Part shown: piece after piece, positions 1 to 4,903 of the stretch
Layout: the number at the start of each line of letters is the position of its first letter
How positions within the stretch are numbered: the stretch's first letter is position 1
Assembly (NCBI GenBank): GCA_020216625.1
Contig: JAIUYB010000138.1
Location: 1 to 6,386, forward strand
Length of the DNA: 6,386 nt
Direction of reading: 5' to 3'
Source of the DNA: Desulfarculus sp.
GTDB taxonomy: Bacteria; Desulfobacterota; Desulfarculia; Desulfarculales; Desulfarculaceae
The notes under the pieces: generated by a model
What the model was told of the DNA's origin: nothing
Seen by the model: only the letters and a program-made list of their open reading frames with translations
The model's database searches: none
Program-made: the position numbers and the translations under genes

Positions 1-1068
1 GCCCGGGCGGCGGAACTTCTCATCCCGCTCAGCGCCTACGCGGCCGGGCGGAAGTATCTGGCCGGCGGGGATAGCCAGGTGGAGGCCGACCGGGAGCGCT
101 TTGAAGCCGACTATGGCGACAGCGGCATCAAGCCCGATTATCCCAAGCTGGGCGGCCGGGACCACGTGGCCAGCTACCGCGACTACAGCCCGGACCCCCG
201 CGACCTTCCCGGCCTGCCCCCCCAGGGCTGGGACAAGGAAGTGTTCCTGCGCACCGCGAAATACCCCTACGTGAACTTGTTGCACGCGCTCTCGGGCTGG
301 GAGGAGGCCAAGGACTTCGGCGACGAGTTCAAGAGCACTGGCCCCCTGGTGCCGCTGATCATGAACGTATTGGAAGCCGACATGCGCCAGGGTCCGCGCG
401 ACTATCCCGGCCAGCTTGGTCGGCTGGTGTCGGAGCTGATCCCGGCCCATCGCATGGTGGAGTTCCTGGCCGCAGTTAATGACGACTTCCGCAAGCGCGC
501 GCCCAAGGGCTTCTGGGAGCAAATCATGCTGAAGTTCCCTGGCGCGCGGGAATATCTGCACCAGCCCATGGACAAATGGGCGGGCCGGCTGGCCCAGGAA
601 GAGCGCGGCGCTGAATGGCTGAAGTTCCTGGCCGGCGTGAACCTGCGCACCGTGGACGTGGCCAGCGCCAAGGAGGCCACCAGCGAGGCGGTGGCGAGAG
701 CCAGCGAGCGGGGCCTGAAGGACTCCCAGCGCCTGGCCTTCTATAGCGCCCAAACCGGCCTGGCCCCCGAGGTCCTGGAACCCCACCTGGACAAGATCAG
801 GCAGGCGGAAACCAACGGGCTTTTATTCTACCGCCAGGTGGAAAGGACTATCTTCGGCCAGGCGCTCAAGGCCGGGGTGAATGTCCTGGAGCCGGGCCAG
901 GCCTCGGCCGTGAACCAGGCCAAAAGCAAGGTGGGCCGGGAAGTGGTGACCCACGGCCTGGGGGCGCGGACCCAGGCCCAGGCCTACCAGGGCGTGCGGT
1001 TGCTCTCCGGTCTGGCCTGGATCAATCAGACCCTGGGCCAGCCAGGACGCGCCGGGTCCGGGAGATAA
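1..1068 (+). CDS. C-terminal part of a large phage-like protein (5' end outside window)
   Basis: The reading frame is open from base 1 without a stop, so the gene starts upstream; the GTG at 79 is probably internal. The visible 355 residues are mostly helical and charged, with a short hydrophobic stretch near the start (LLIPLSAYAAG) and a segment FPGAREYLHQPMDKWAG about two thirds of the way along. That segment loosely recalls the region before the C-terminus of large polyvalent or internal-virion proteins of podovirus-like phages, but I cannot name the family. The tail is Ala/Gln/Gly-rich and ends QPGRAGSGR. The stop codon overlaps the ribosome binding site of the next gene, so the two are co-transcribed. 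A virion or ejected-protein role is inferred from position directly before a virion murein-hydrolase-like gene. Identity is uncertain; that the frame is coding is well supported by length and codon bias. Confidence 0.8.
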   Translation, partial: ARAAELLIPLSAYAAGRKYLAGGDSQVEADRERFEADYGDSGIKPDYPKLGGRDHVASYRDYSPDPRDLPGLPPQGWDKEVFLRTAKYPYVNLLHALSGWEEAKDFGDEFKSTGPLVPLIMNVLEADMRQGPRDYPGQLGRLVSELIPAHRMVEFLAAVNDDFRKRAPKGFWEQIMLKFPGAREYLHQPMDKWAGRLAQEERGAEWLKFLAGVNLRTVDVASAKEATSEAVARASERGLKDSQRLAFYSAQTGLAPEVLEPHLDKIRQAETNGLLFYRQVERTIFGQALKAGVNVLEPGQASAVNQAKSKVGREVVTHGLGARTQAQAYQGVRLLSGLAWINQTLGQPGRAGSGR

Positions 1069-1072
1069 GGAG
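1067..1072 (+). promoter_or_regulatory. Shine-Dalgarno for the virion transglycosylase-like gene
   Basis: AAGGAG lies five bases before the ATG at 1078 and overlaps the TAA stop (1066-1068) of the preceding gene. This fixes the start of the downstream gene and points to translational coupling. Confidence 0.75.
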
Positions 1073-1077
1073 CGATC

Positions 1078-1437
1078 ATGGCCAGCCGCAGCTATCGCAA
1101 CCACAACCCCGGCAACCTGCGGGCGACCCCCTGGGTCAAGAGCCTGCCGGGCTACGTGGGCGAGGATGATCAGGGCTTCGCGGTGTTCAGCGATTGGGTG
1201 TTTGGCCTGTCGGCCATGATGCGGCTGTTGCGCGGTGGGAGCTACCGGCACCGCAGCATCCGGGAGGCGATCCACCGCTATGCGCCCAAGCACGAAAACG
1301 ACACGGCCAAGTACATCATCTTCGTCTGCCGGCGGGCGGGGTTGGTTCAAGACCAGGTGATCGAGGCCTTGACCCCGGACCAGTTCATGGCCCTGGTGTC
1401 GGCCATGGTGATCATGGAGGGCTGGAAGGCGGAATAG
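1078..1437 (+). CDS. Phage virion protein of the P5/murein-transglycosylase-like type
   Basis: This 119-aa protein matches the pattern of small phage virion or lytic proteins often annotated as structural protein P5 or virion-associated transglycosylase-like. It has NHNPGNLR at residues 8-15, a GFAVF core at 33-37, a Gly-rich turn near 52-54, and the signature IREAIHRYAP...ENDTAKYI at about 61-80. Members of this group are thought to open peptidoglycan locally during DNA entry or lysis; no catalytic residue can be proven from sequence alone. The start is set by AAGGAG five bases upstream. It follows the large upstream protein with a nine-base gap and is followed by a 61-base AT-richer spacer. 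The length is typical of the stand-alone form. The family resemblance is strong; the enzymatic activity is inferred. Confidence 0.75.
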   Translation: MASRSYRNHNPGNLRATPWVKSLPGYVGEDDQGFAVFSDWVFGLSAMMRLLRGGSYRHRSIREAIHRYAPKHENDTAKYIIFVCRRAGLVQDQVIEALTPDQFMALVSAMVIMEGWKAE

Positions 1438-1455
1438 GCGCGCAAAAAGCGACGA

Positions 1456-1478
1456 AAATATTCACGCAAATATTCCGC
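1456..1478 (+). repeat. Short tandem repeat in intergenic spacer
   Basis: AAATATTCACGC is followed directly by AAATATTCCGC and then AAAATC. The two near-identical 11-12-base units sit in the only AT-rich spacer of this operon (1438-1498). They could be a protein-binding site or part of an internal promoter; no clear -35/-10 pair is visible. Confidence 0.45.
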
Positions 1479-1498
1479 AAAATCAAAGGAAGGCATGC

Positions 1499-1762
1499 AT
1501 GGAAATCAGCGAAGAGGCCCTGTTTCCCGCGCTCCCTCCGCAGACCCCGCGCGAAATGCTGGAAGGGGTGTTGGCCGCCGGCGATGCCGACGCCGGGACC
1601 ATCGCCACGCTGGTGATCGAGTTGGGCGACGGCACGGCGAAGGTCTACGGCGGGTTCGCCAGCGGTCTGGAGGATGAAGGCCCGGCCATCCTGCGCCGGC
1701 ATGCCGAGTTGATGCGCGAGACGGCCGCGCAAATGGAGGAAGGCGGCGGGCATGACCAGTAA
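1499..1762 (+). CDS. Small acidic hypothetical protein
   Basis: I do not recognise this 87-aa protein. It is acidic and probably cytoplasmic, with a predicted helix after LPPQTPREMLEGVL, a strand-like TLVIELGDGTAKVYGGF stretch in the middle and a Glu/Arg-rich helix near the C-terminus (RRHAELMRETAAQMEE). No signal peptide or membrane segment is visible. The ATG at 1499 is chosen because an AAAGGAAGG Shine-Dalgarno (1485-1493) lies five bases upstream; an overlapping ATG at 1495 reads another frame. Its 3' end overlaps the start of the following 21-codon membrane peptide by 11 bases, so the genes are translationally linked. The position between a lytic-type virion protein and several membrane proteins suggests a late-phage accessory role, which is inference only. 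Confidence 0.65.
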   Translation: MEISEEALFPALPPQTPREMLEGVLAAGDADAGTIATLVIELGDGTAKVYGGFASGLEDEGPAILRRHAELMRETAAQMEEGGGHDQ

Positions 1763-1817
1763 GCAGAAGATCGCCGGGGTGGTGACCATCCTGGCGATCC
1801 TTGGAGGTGTGCAGTGA
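1752..1817 (+). CDS. 21-aa single-span membrane peptide
   Basis: A 21-codon ORF runs from ATG 1752 to TGA 1815-1817. The N-terminus MTSKQK is positively charged and is followed by an unbroken hydrophobic run (IAGVVTILAILGGV), as in a minimal single-pass membrane peptide. GGAGGAAGG (1735-1743) lies eight bases upstream. The start lies inside the previous gene's last codons, and the stop overlaps the next gene's GTG in a GTGA arrangement, which is typical of translationally coupled phage genes. The KQKIAGVVTIL-type N-terminus recalls small phage holin-like or membrane proteins that are normally longer, so it may be a truncated relative. It is easily missed because of its size. The alternative is that it is only a leader allowing ribosomes to reach the next GTG start. 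Confidence 0.5.
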   Translation: MTSKQKIAGVVTILAILGGVQ

Positions 1818-2236
1818 AGAAGTTCATGGCGTTGCTGCTGCCCCTGGTGGTCCTGGCGGCTATGGTAGTCCTGGCAGGCCTGGTGGCCCTGGTGGGCCTA
1901 GCAGGCGTGGCCTGGGCTGGCCACAAACAGCCAGAGAGGGTCTATCAGGTGGAATGGTGCCAACAGGAGCGCGGCCGCCTGGAGGTGGTCATGGCCGACG
2001 GTACCCGCTGCGACTGCCTGACTCGGACCCACGCGGTGGAAGTGGACTTTGGCCGCAAGTGGGCCGAGGCCCTGGGCCAGGCGTTGAACTACGCCATGCA
2101 GACCGGCAAGCAGCCGGGAATCCTGCTGGTGATCGAGCGGGCCAAGGACTTCGAGGCCGTGGACCGGCTCCAGCGGATCGCCGAGCGCTGGGGACTGCCC
2201 TTGCGGATTTGGACCGTGGTGGACCTGGAGGAATGA
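1814..2236 (+). CDS. Secreted or membrane-anchored protein with nuclease-like (PD-(D/E)XK-like) core
   Basis: The 140-aa protein starts with MKKF and a long hydrophobic stretch (about residues 5-35) ending VAWAG, either a signal peptide cut after AWA or a membrane anchor. The rest resembles a widespread small protein of proteobacterial mobile elements: YQVEWCQ near 44-50, DGTRCDCLT at 62-70, HAVEVDF at 73-79, KWAEALGQALNYA at 82-94, GILLVIE at 102-108 and a final LPLRIWTV. A buried Asp (67), the E-x-D pair (76, 78) and a following Lys/Gln helix (K82, Q89, Y93) resemble a PD-(D/E)XK nuclease fold, but a canonical E-x-K is not present, so activity is doubtful. Start: GTG at 1814, with GGAGG (1803-1807) six bases upstream and overlapping the previous TGA. 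The stop overlaps an ATG of the next frame. Function in the envelope is unknown. Confidence 0.7.
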   Translation: MKKFMALLLPLVVLAAMVVLAGLVALVGLAGVAWAGHKQPERVYQVEWCQQERGRLEVVMADGTRCDCLTRTHAVEVDFGRKWAEALGQALNYAMQTGKQPGILLVIERAKDFEAVDRLQRIAERWGLPLRIWTVVDLEE

Positions 2237-2238
2237 CC

Positions 2239-2718
2239 ATGAAAAAGCACGTGGCGCTGCTGATCCTGGCGGCCCTGGCCGGCCTGGTGGGTTGCTCCAG
2301 CAAGGAAGAGGTCCTGGCCTACTATCAGGCCAATCTTGAGGCGATCAAGGCCCAAAAGCCCCTGGTGGAGCTGGAGGCCCAACCCGGCCAGGAGATAACC
2401 GGCTTGAAGGCCTTGCGGGTCTACGCGCCCCAGGTCAGCGGCGGCCGGGTGGCCCAGCATGAGGACCCCGGCTGGAAGGTCCTGGGCCAAGGCGTCGGCG
2501 CGGCGGCGGCCGTGAGCGGGGCTTGGGTGGCCCTGGATGGGGCCAATAAGCTCGCTGGCACCGTGGGCGCGGTGGCCGGACACAACACCAGCGCCCCAAC
2601 CTACGCCCCCAGCGGCCAGGGCGGGGTGATCGTCAATAGCCCTAACGCGATACAGACCCCCAGTACTGTCACCCCGGCCCCGGTGATCGTGCCGCCGGTG
2701 ATCCAGGGCGGGGAGTAG
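2239..2718 (+). CDS. Phage-associated lipoprotein
   Basis: The 159-aa protein starts MKKH, has a hydrophobic core LLILAALA and a lipobox LVGC with the lipidated cysteine at 19, followed by SSKEE. This is a classic type II signal peptide. Next comes a charged helix (YYQANLEAIKAQ). A Gly/Ala-rich stretch at about 80-116 (VLGQGVGAAAAVSGAWVALDGANKLAGTVGAVAG) could insert in a membrane, and the C-terminus is rich in Pro/Thr/Val. ATG 2239 is preferred over ATG 2233 because GGAGGA (2227-2232) lies six bases before 2239 but abuts 2233. The frame stays open upstream through the whole preceding gene, which I read as a GC-rich artefact. Similar lipoproteins with a short amphipathic segment occur near phage late genes. 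A spanin-like role is possible from position, but no homology supports it. Confidence 0.75.
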   Translation: MKKHVALLILAALAGLVGCSSKEEVLAYYQANLEAIKAQKPLVELEAQPGQEITGLKALRVYAPQVSGGRVAQHEDPGWKVLGQGVGAAAAVSGAWVALDGANKLAGTVGAVAGHNTSAPTYAPSGQGGVIVNSPNAIQTPSTVTPAPVIVPPVIQGGE

Positions 2719-2721
2719 ATC

Positions 2722-3126
2722 GTGCCGTTCCAGGATGACACCCCGCTGCTCGAAAAGTTGCGGGGCGGGGAATGGGTGGTGCGCCAACCTGGCGGCCTGG
2801 TCTACACCACCAACGCCGGCCAGGTTATCACCGTGCCGGAAGGCTTCGAGACGAACTTGGCCAGCATTCCGGCCATCTTCTGGCCCTTGTTGCCACGGGA
2901 TGGGGACTACGCGCCGGCGGCCATTGTCCACGATTGGCTCTATGGGCAGAAGGAAATGGCTGGCCAGGCTATCACCCGGGGGCAGGCGGACGGGGTCATG
3001 CTGGAAGCCATGGAGGCCCTGGGCGTGAGCTGGTGGCGGCGGCGCGTGATCTGGGGGGCGCTGCGGGTAGGGGGATGGTGGGCGTGGGGGAAGGCCAAGC
3101 GCCCGGAGCTGGTAGAGAGCAACTAG
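2722..3126 (+). CDS. DUF1353 family phage protein
   Basis: This 134-aa protein has the recognisable DUF1353 pattern: VPEGFETNLASIP (38-50), then LLPRDGDYAPAAIVHDWLY (56-74) with the conserved HDWLY, ITRGQADGVMLEAMEALGV (84-102) and a Trp/Arg-rich C-terminal helix (WWRRRVIWGALRVGGWWAW). The family is common in tailed-phage and prophage genomes next to lysis or tail genes, and its function is not established. The start is GTG 2722, three bases after the lipoprotein stop, with GGGGAG just upstream. It is the last gene of the operon; a strong hairpin begins 12 bases after its stop. Length is typical of the family. Confidence 0.85.
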   Translation: MPFQDDTPLLEKLRGGEWVVRQPGGLVYTTNAGQVITVPEGFETNLASIPAIFWPLLPRDGDYAPAAIVHDWLYGQKEMAGQAITRGQADGVMLEAMEALGVSWWRRRVIWGALRVGGWWAWGKAKRPELVESN

Positions 3127-3138
3127 AAGGCTGAAAGA

Positions 3139-3177
3139 CAAGCCCCCGGCTGGGTGTGATGCCTGGCCGGGGGCTTG
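3139..3177 (+). terminator. Hairpin terminator closing the late-type operon
   Basis: CAAGCCCCCGGC (3139-3150) pairs perfectly with GCCGGGGGCTTG (3166-3177), a 12-bp stem with a 15-base loop. It lies directly after the DUF1353 gene and is followed by ATTTGAACAAAT, so the U-tract is weak. It marks the switch from GC-rich to AT-rich DNA. Confidence 0.75.
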
Positions 3178-3259
3178 ATTTGAACAAATAGATAATAGGC
3201 AATATGAACGATAAAAGGCTAGGAAATAAGTGAGGTAAATATTTGATCAACGGGAAATC

Positions 3260-3300
3260 TTGACTGATCTTTTAAGCTGTGATAAAAGATCAAATTTGAT
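3260..3300 (+). promoter_or_regulatory. Promoter with embedded operator-like palindromes for the AT-rich gene
   Basis: TTGACT (3260-3265) is a good -35; 17 bases on, TAAAAG (3283-3288) is an acceptable -10. A perfect 10-bp inverted repeat lies across the promoter: TGATCTTTTA (3265-3274) and TAAAAGATCA (3283-3292), with an 8-base spacer. A perfect 12-base palindrome ATCAAATTTGAT (3289-3300) overlaps the right arm, and TTGATCAA (3243-3250) is a further palindrome upstream. The shared TGATC half-site suggests binding of a dimeric repressor that would block the promoter. The palindromes are directly visible; promoter activity and the regulator are inferred. Confidence 0.55.
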
Positions 3301-3360
3301 AATGATAAGTTATGACTTTGCATGCATATTTTTAAGGTCAACATTAATCTTGAGGTAGTG

Positions 3361-3969
3361 ATGGCACTCCGCTCCCTAACGGACTTCCTCTCATCCTTAC
3401 CTGGTGTTATGCCAATAAAGGCCCGTAATATTTTGCTAAAAGGTGATCTGCTTTCGAAAGAGGAGCGTGATGATATTTGTCCAAGCAGTAACAGCATATT
3501 TGACACAGTGCTTGACGTCGGTCCAACTGCTGCTGAGGCAATTCTTTTGGCCTATAAAAGTGGTCGCTTACCTATGAAGCGTGGAGCAAAGCCAATGGAA
3601 GCACCAATAGCAGAAGATTACGTCGCAAAGAGAAATATTCTTAAGCTTGAGGTGGCTGAACGTCATAGAAAAGAACGGGCACTTACCAATCCTTCGTTGA
3701 TATTGGAGGATGATTTCAATGATTTTGGGTTGATGAATCAAGTATTTTTTAAAAACATAGGTCAAGGATCTGGCTCGATGGTATTAGCAGGAATCTCAGT
3801 TCATAAAGAAGTCACAAGCTATAAGAGTAACAGTGGGAAAAGCACTGTATGGAAAGTAAGGTTTGATTGGATAGGGTCTGATGGGAGAGCCCACCGTAAT
3901 GAGAGAATTCCTCTAGAAGCAAATAATCGTCGCAACGATTCCAGTAGGAATTGGGGTCTTCCCGAATAG
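3361..3969 (+). CDS. Unrecognised AT-rich cargo (moron-like) gene
   Basis: The 202-aa protein is not one I recognise. ATG 3361 is chosen because TGAGG (3351-3355) sits five bases upstream; an in-frame ATG at 3322 would add 13 residues but has no good ribosome binding site. From the first Met, residues 1-70 look helical (LTDFLSSLPG, AAEAILLAYKSGRLP). The middle is a charged helix (KLEVAERHRKERAL), followed by a strand-rich C-terminus (VWKVRFDWIGSDG...) ending NWGLPE. There is no signal peptide or membrane span. Codon use is strongly AT-leaning (AAA, AAT, GAT, ATT), unlike every neighbour. It has its own promoter and palindromes and follows a terminator. These traits fit a recently acquired cargo gene expressed from a prophage; a defence, toxin or regulatory role is possible but nothing in the sequence shows which. 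Confidence 0.7.
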   Translation: MALRSLTDFLSSLPGVMPIKARNILLKGDLLSKEERDDICPSSNSIFDTVLDVGPTAAEAILLAYKSGRLPMKRGAKPMEAPIAEDYVAKRNILKLEVAERHRKERALTNPSLILEDDFNDFGLMNQVFFKNIGQGSGSMVLAGISVHKEVTSYKSNSGKSTVWKVRFDWIGSDGRAHRNERIPLEANNRRNDSSRNWGLPE

Positions 3970-4205
3970 CCACCTTTTATAAATAGGAAAAATTAAGCTT
4001 GGGAAAAAATGGCAATGCGCGAATAGTAGTAGTATTTGCCTGACAGTCGCTTCCGGCTGGGAGCTTGGTTAAGCAGCCTTCTTGGCGGCCCTGCTTCCTG
4101 TCTTATTTTTCCGGTCCAAACCGACCCTGAAACCTAGAGTAGCGTTCTGCCGCTCATGCCAGGTGGCCACCCAACCCCCCCGGGGCATCCGCAGTCTCGG
4201 ATCAC

Positions 4206-4224
4206 TGTGATACTTTTGTGATAC
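4206..4224 (+). repeat. Direct repeat pair, 11-bp period (module 1 arm-type site)
   Basis: TGTGATAC occurs at 4206-4213 and again at 4217-4224, identical and one helical turn apart. Such repeats on the outer side of a tRNA-based core are typical of arm-type sites bound by tyrosine integrases. The repeat is visible; the role is inferred from the hairpin and tRNA fragment that follow. Confidence 0.5.
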
Positions 4225-4240
4225 GGCTGGCCCCGAAATT

Positions 4241-4262
4241 GGGCCAAAACAGGCCAAAAAGC
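4241..4262 (+). repeat. GGCCAAAA tandem repeat, module 1 copy
   Basis: GGCCAAAAC is followed one base later by GGCCAAAAAG, a 10-bp-period pair. The 22-base block recurs at 4547-4568 with a single mismatch, and both copies lie about 90 bases from a tRNA CCA end. Confidence 0.7.
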
Positions 4263-4263
4263 C

Positions 4264-4297
4264 ACGCCCCGGTAGGTTTCAACAACCCCCGGGGCGT
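4264..4297 (-). terminator. Hairpin of module 1
   Basis: ACGCCCCGG (4264-4272) pairs perfectly with CCGGGGCGT (4289-4297). Read on the minus strand it follows the tRNA-Phe 3' end and is followed by GGCTTTTT, so it would end transcription of a tRNA gene. This is what an integrating element carries to replace the displaced tRNA terminator. Confidence 0.6.
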
Positions 4298-4328
4298 TTG
4301 CTATCAGGCTGTTTTGCCTGCTTATTTC

Positions 4329-4380
4329 TGGTGCCGAGGGACGGAGTTGAACCGCCGACACGGGGGATTTTCAGTACCCC
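4329..4380 (-). other. 3' half of a tRNA-Phe (GAA) gene, probable att core
   Basis: Read on the minus strand this gives CTGAAAA (anticodon loop, GAA), TCCCC, a variable stretch ending GTGTC, T-arm GGCGG-TTCAACT-CCGTC, acceptor 3' strand CCTCGGC, discriminator A and CCA. The GAAAATCCCC and GTGTC parts are hallmark tRNA-Phe. No GCCGAGG acceptor 5' strand or D-arm lies on the other side, so the gene is only a 3' half. One extra C in the variable region and one mismatch in the partial anticodon stem show it is not a working tRNA. It ends a hairpin-plus-repeat module, as in att sites. Confidence 0.75.
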
Positions 4381-4521
4381 GGTTGGCCACCCGAACGGTT
4401 TTTTAACCCCCAACAGATTGTACGTAGCTCTTACCAGGCAATCAGCCCGCCGGCCGGTAGAAGGATGCGGCTTTGCCGGGGGCTGCCGTGGCCACCTGGG
4501 GGCCGTATCCTGCTCGATCTC

Positions 4522-4541
4522 TTGTTGTAGATTTGTTGTTG
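4522..4541 (+). repeat. Direct repeat pair, 11-bp period (module 2 arm-type site)
   Basis: TTGTTGT occurs at 4522-4528 and 4533-4539, again exactly 11 bp apart, in the same relative place as TGTGATAC in module 1 but with different sequence. A CAACAACAACAA run at 4793-4804 is the inverted form, on the other side of the tRNA-Cys fragment. Confidence 0.45.
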
Positions 4542-4546
4542 TGAAG

Positions 4547-4568
4547 GGGCCAAAACCGGCCAAAAAGC
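4547..4568 (+). repeat. GGCCAAAA tandem repeat, module 2 copy
   Basis: GGCCAAAAC then GGCCAAAAAGC, matching the block at 4241-4262 at 21 of 22 positions. It is followed by similar bases leading into the hairpin. Confidence 0.7.
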
Positions 4569-4570
4569 GA

Positions 4571-4603
4571 CATCCCGGAAGGGGCCTGGCCCTTTCCGGG
4601 ATG
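4571..4603 (-). terminator. Strong hairpin of module 2
   Basis: CATCCCGGAAGGGG (4571-4584) pairs with CCCTTTCCGGGATG (4590-4603): 14 pairs including one G-U, with a 5-base loop. On the minus strand it is followed by TCGCTTTTT, so it would terminate transcription coming from the tRNA-Cys side, as in module 1. Confidence 0.7.
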
Positions 4604-4636
4604 CTGCTTAGGTGGCTGAAAAGCCTTGATATTTTT

Positions 4637-4681
4637 TGGAGGCGGCGACCGGATTTGAACCGGTGAATAACGGATTTGCAG
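4637..4681 (-). other. 3' half of a tRNA-Cys (GCA) gene, probable att core
   Basis: On the minus strand: anticodon loop CTGCAAA (GCA), TCCGT, variable TATTC, perfect T-arm ACCGG-TTCAAAT-CCGGT, acceptor 3' strand CGCCGCC, discriminator T and CCA. A T discriminator with GCA is diagnostic of bacterial tRNA-Cys. The next bases on the minus strand before the loop (CTCGC) do not pair with TCCGT, and no GGCGGCG or D-arm follows. The tRNA identity therefore stops exactly at the anticodon loop, the usual crossover place for tRNA-targeting integrases. Confidence 0.8.
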
Positions 4682-4883
4682 GCGAGAGCCCGCTAGATAA
4701 AAAAGCAAATAAAACAAACAATTATGAGCTAACCAGTCAAATACCACATTGACCAGTAATCATGTAAAACCTCCATCGGGTCTAACTCGTTCCAACAACA
4801 ACAACCCCCCTGCACAACGATAGTCTAGGAAAGCCTTGCGCTTCTTGCGACCCCTTATAGCCGGGGGGTGGCTGGAAGGACCC

Positions 4884-4903
4884 GCGTGGAACAAGCGTGA
4901 AAC
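4884..4903 (+). repeat. Third 11-bp-period direct repeat pair
   Basis: GCGTGGAAC (4884-4892) and GCGTGAAAC (4895-4903) differ at one base and are 11 bp apart, the same period as the two arm-type pairs upstream. It may be an arm site of another integrase. Confidence 0.35.

Noticed and set aside
1801..2238. Frame open upstream of the lipoprotein, giving collagen-like GGPGGYGSPGRPGG
   Set aside because: It is the shifted reading of the signal-peptide codons of the overlapping gene; the lipoprotein has a proper start and lipobox at 2239.
2089..3141. 350-codon minus-strand ORF
   Set aside because: It is antisense to the lipoprotein and DUF1353 genes, His/Pro/Arg-rich and without recognisable motifs, as expected of GC-rich shadow frames.
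3219..3506. Minus-strand ORF opposite the start of the AT-rich gene
   Set aside because: It overlaps the promoter palindromes and the better-supported plus-strand gene and has no protein-like features.
4049..4064. 6-bp hairpin as terminator of the AT-rich gene
   Set aside because: Short stem with a G-U pair and no U-tract, 80 bases after the stop; too weak to call.
4069..4257. Minus-strand ORF ending in a basic RKNKTGSRAAKKAA tail
   Set aside because: The tail looks protein-like, but the start is TTG inside the repeat block, and the rest encodes the direct repeats. It could be an eroded C-terminus, but this cannot be supported.
4218..4406. Plus-strand ORF containing RGTELNRRHGGFSVP
   Set aside because: Same kind of artefact: antisense translation of the tRNA-Phe 3' half.
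4279..4563. Minus-strand 94-codon ORF
   Set aside because: It runs through the tRNA-Phe fragment (GGSTPSLGT) and a repeat block; no ribosome binding site and no protein-like composition.
4298..4666. Plus-strand ORF across the two tRNA fragments containing DGVEPPTRGIFS and RRRPDLNR
   Set aside because: These peptides are well-known artefacts of translating tRNA genes in the antisense direction; the frame also crosses the hairpin.
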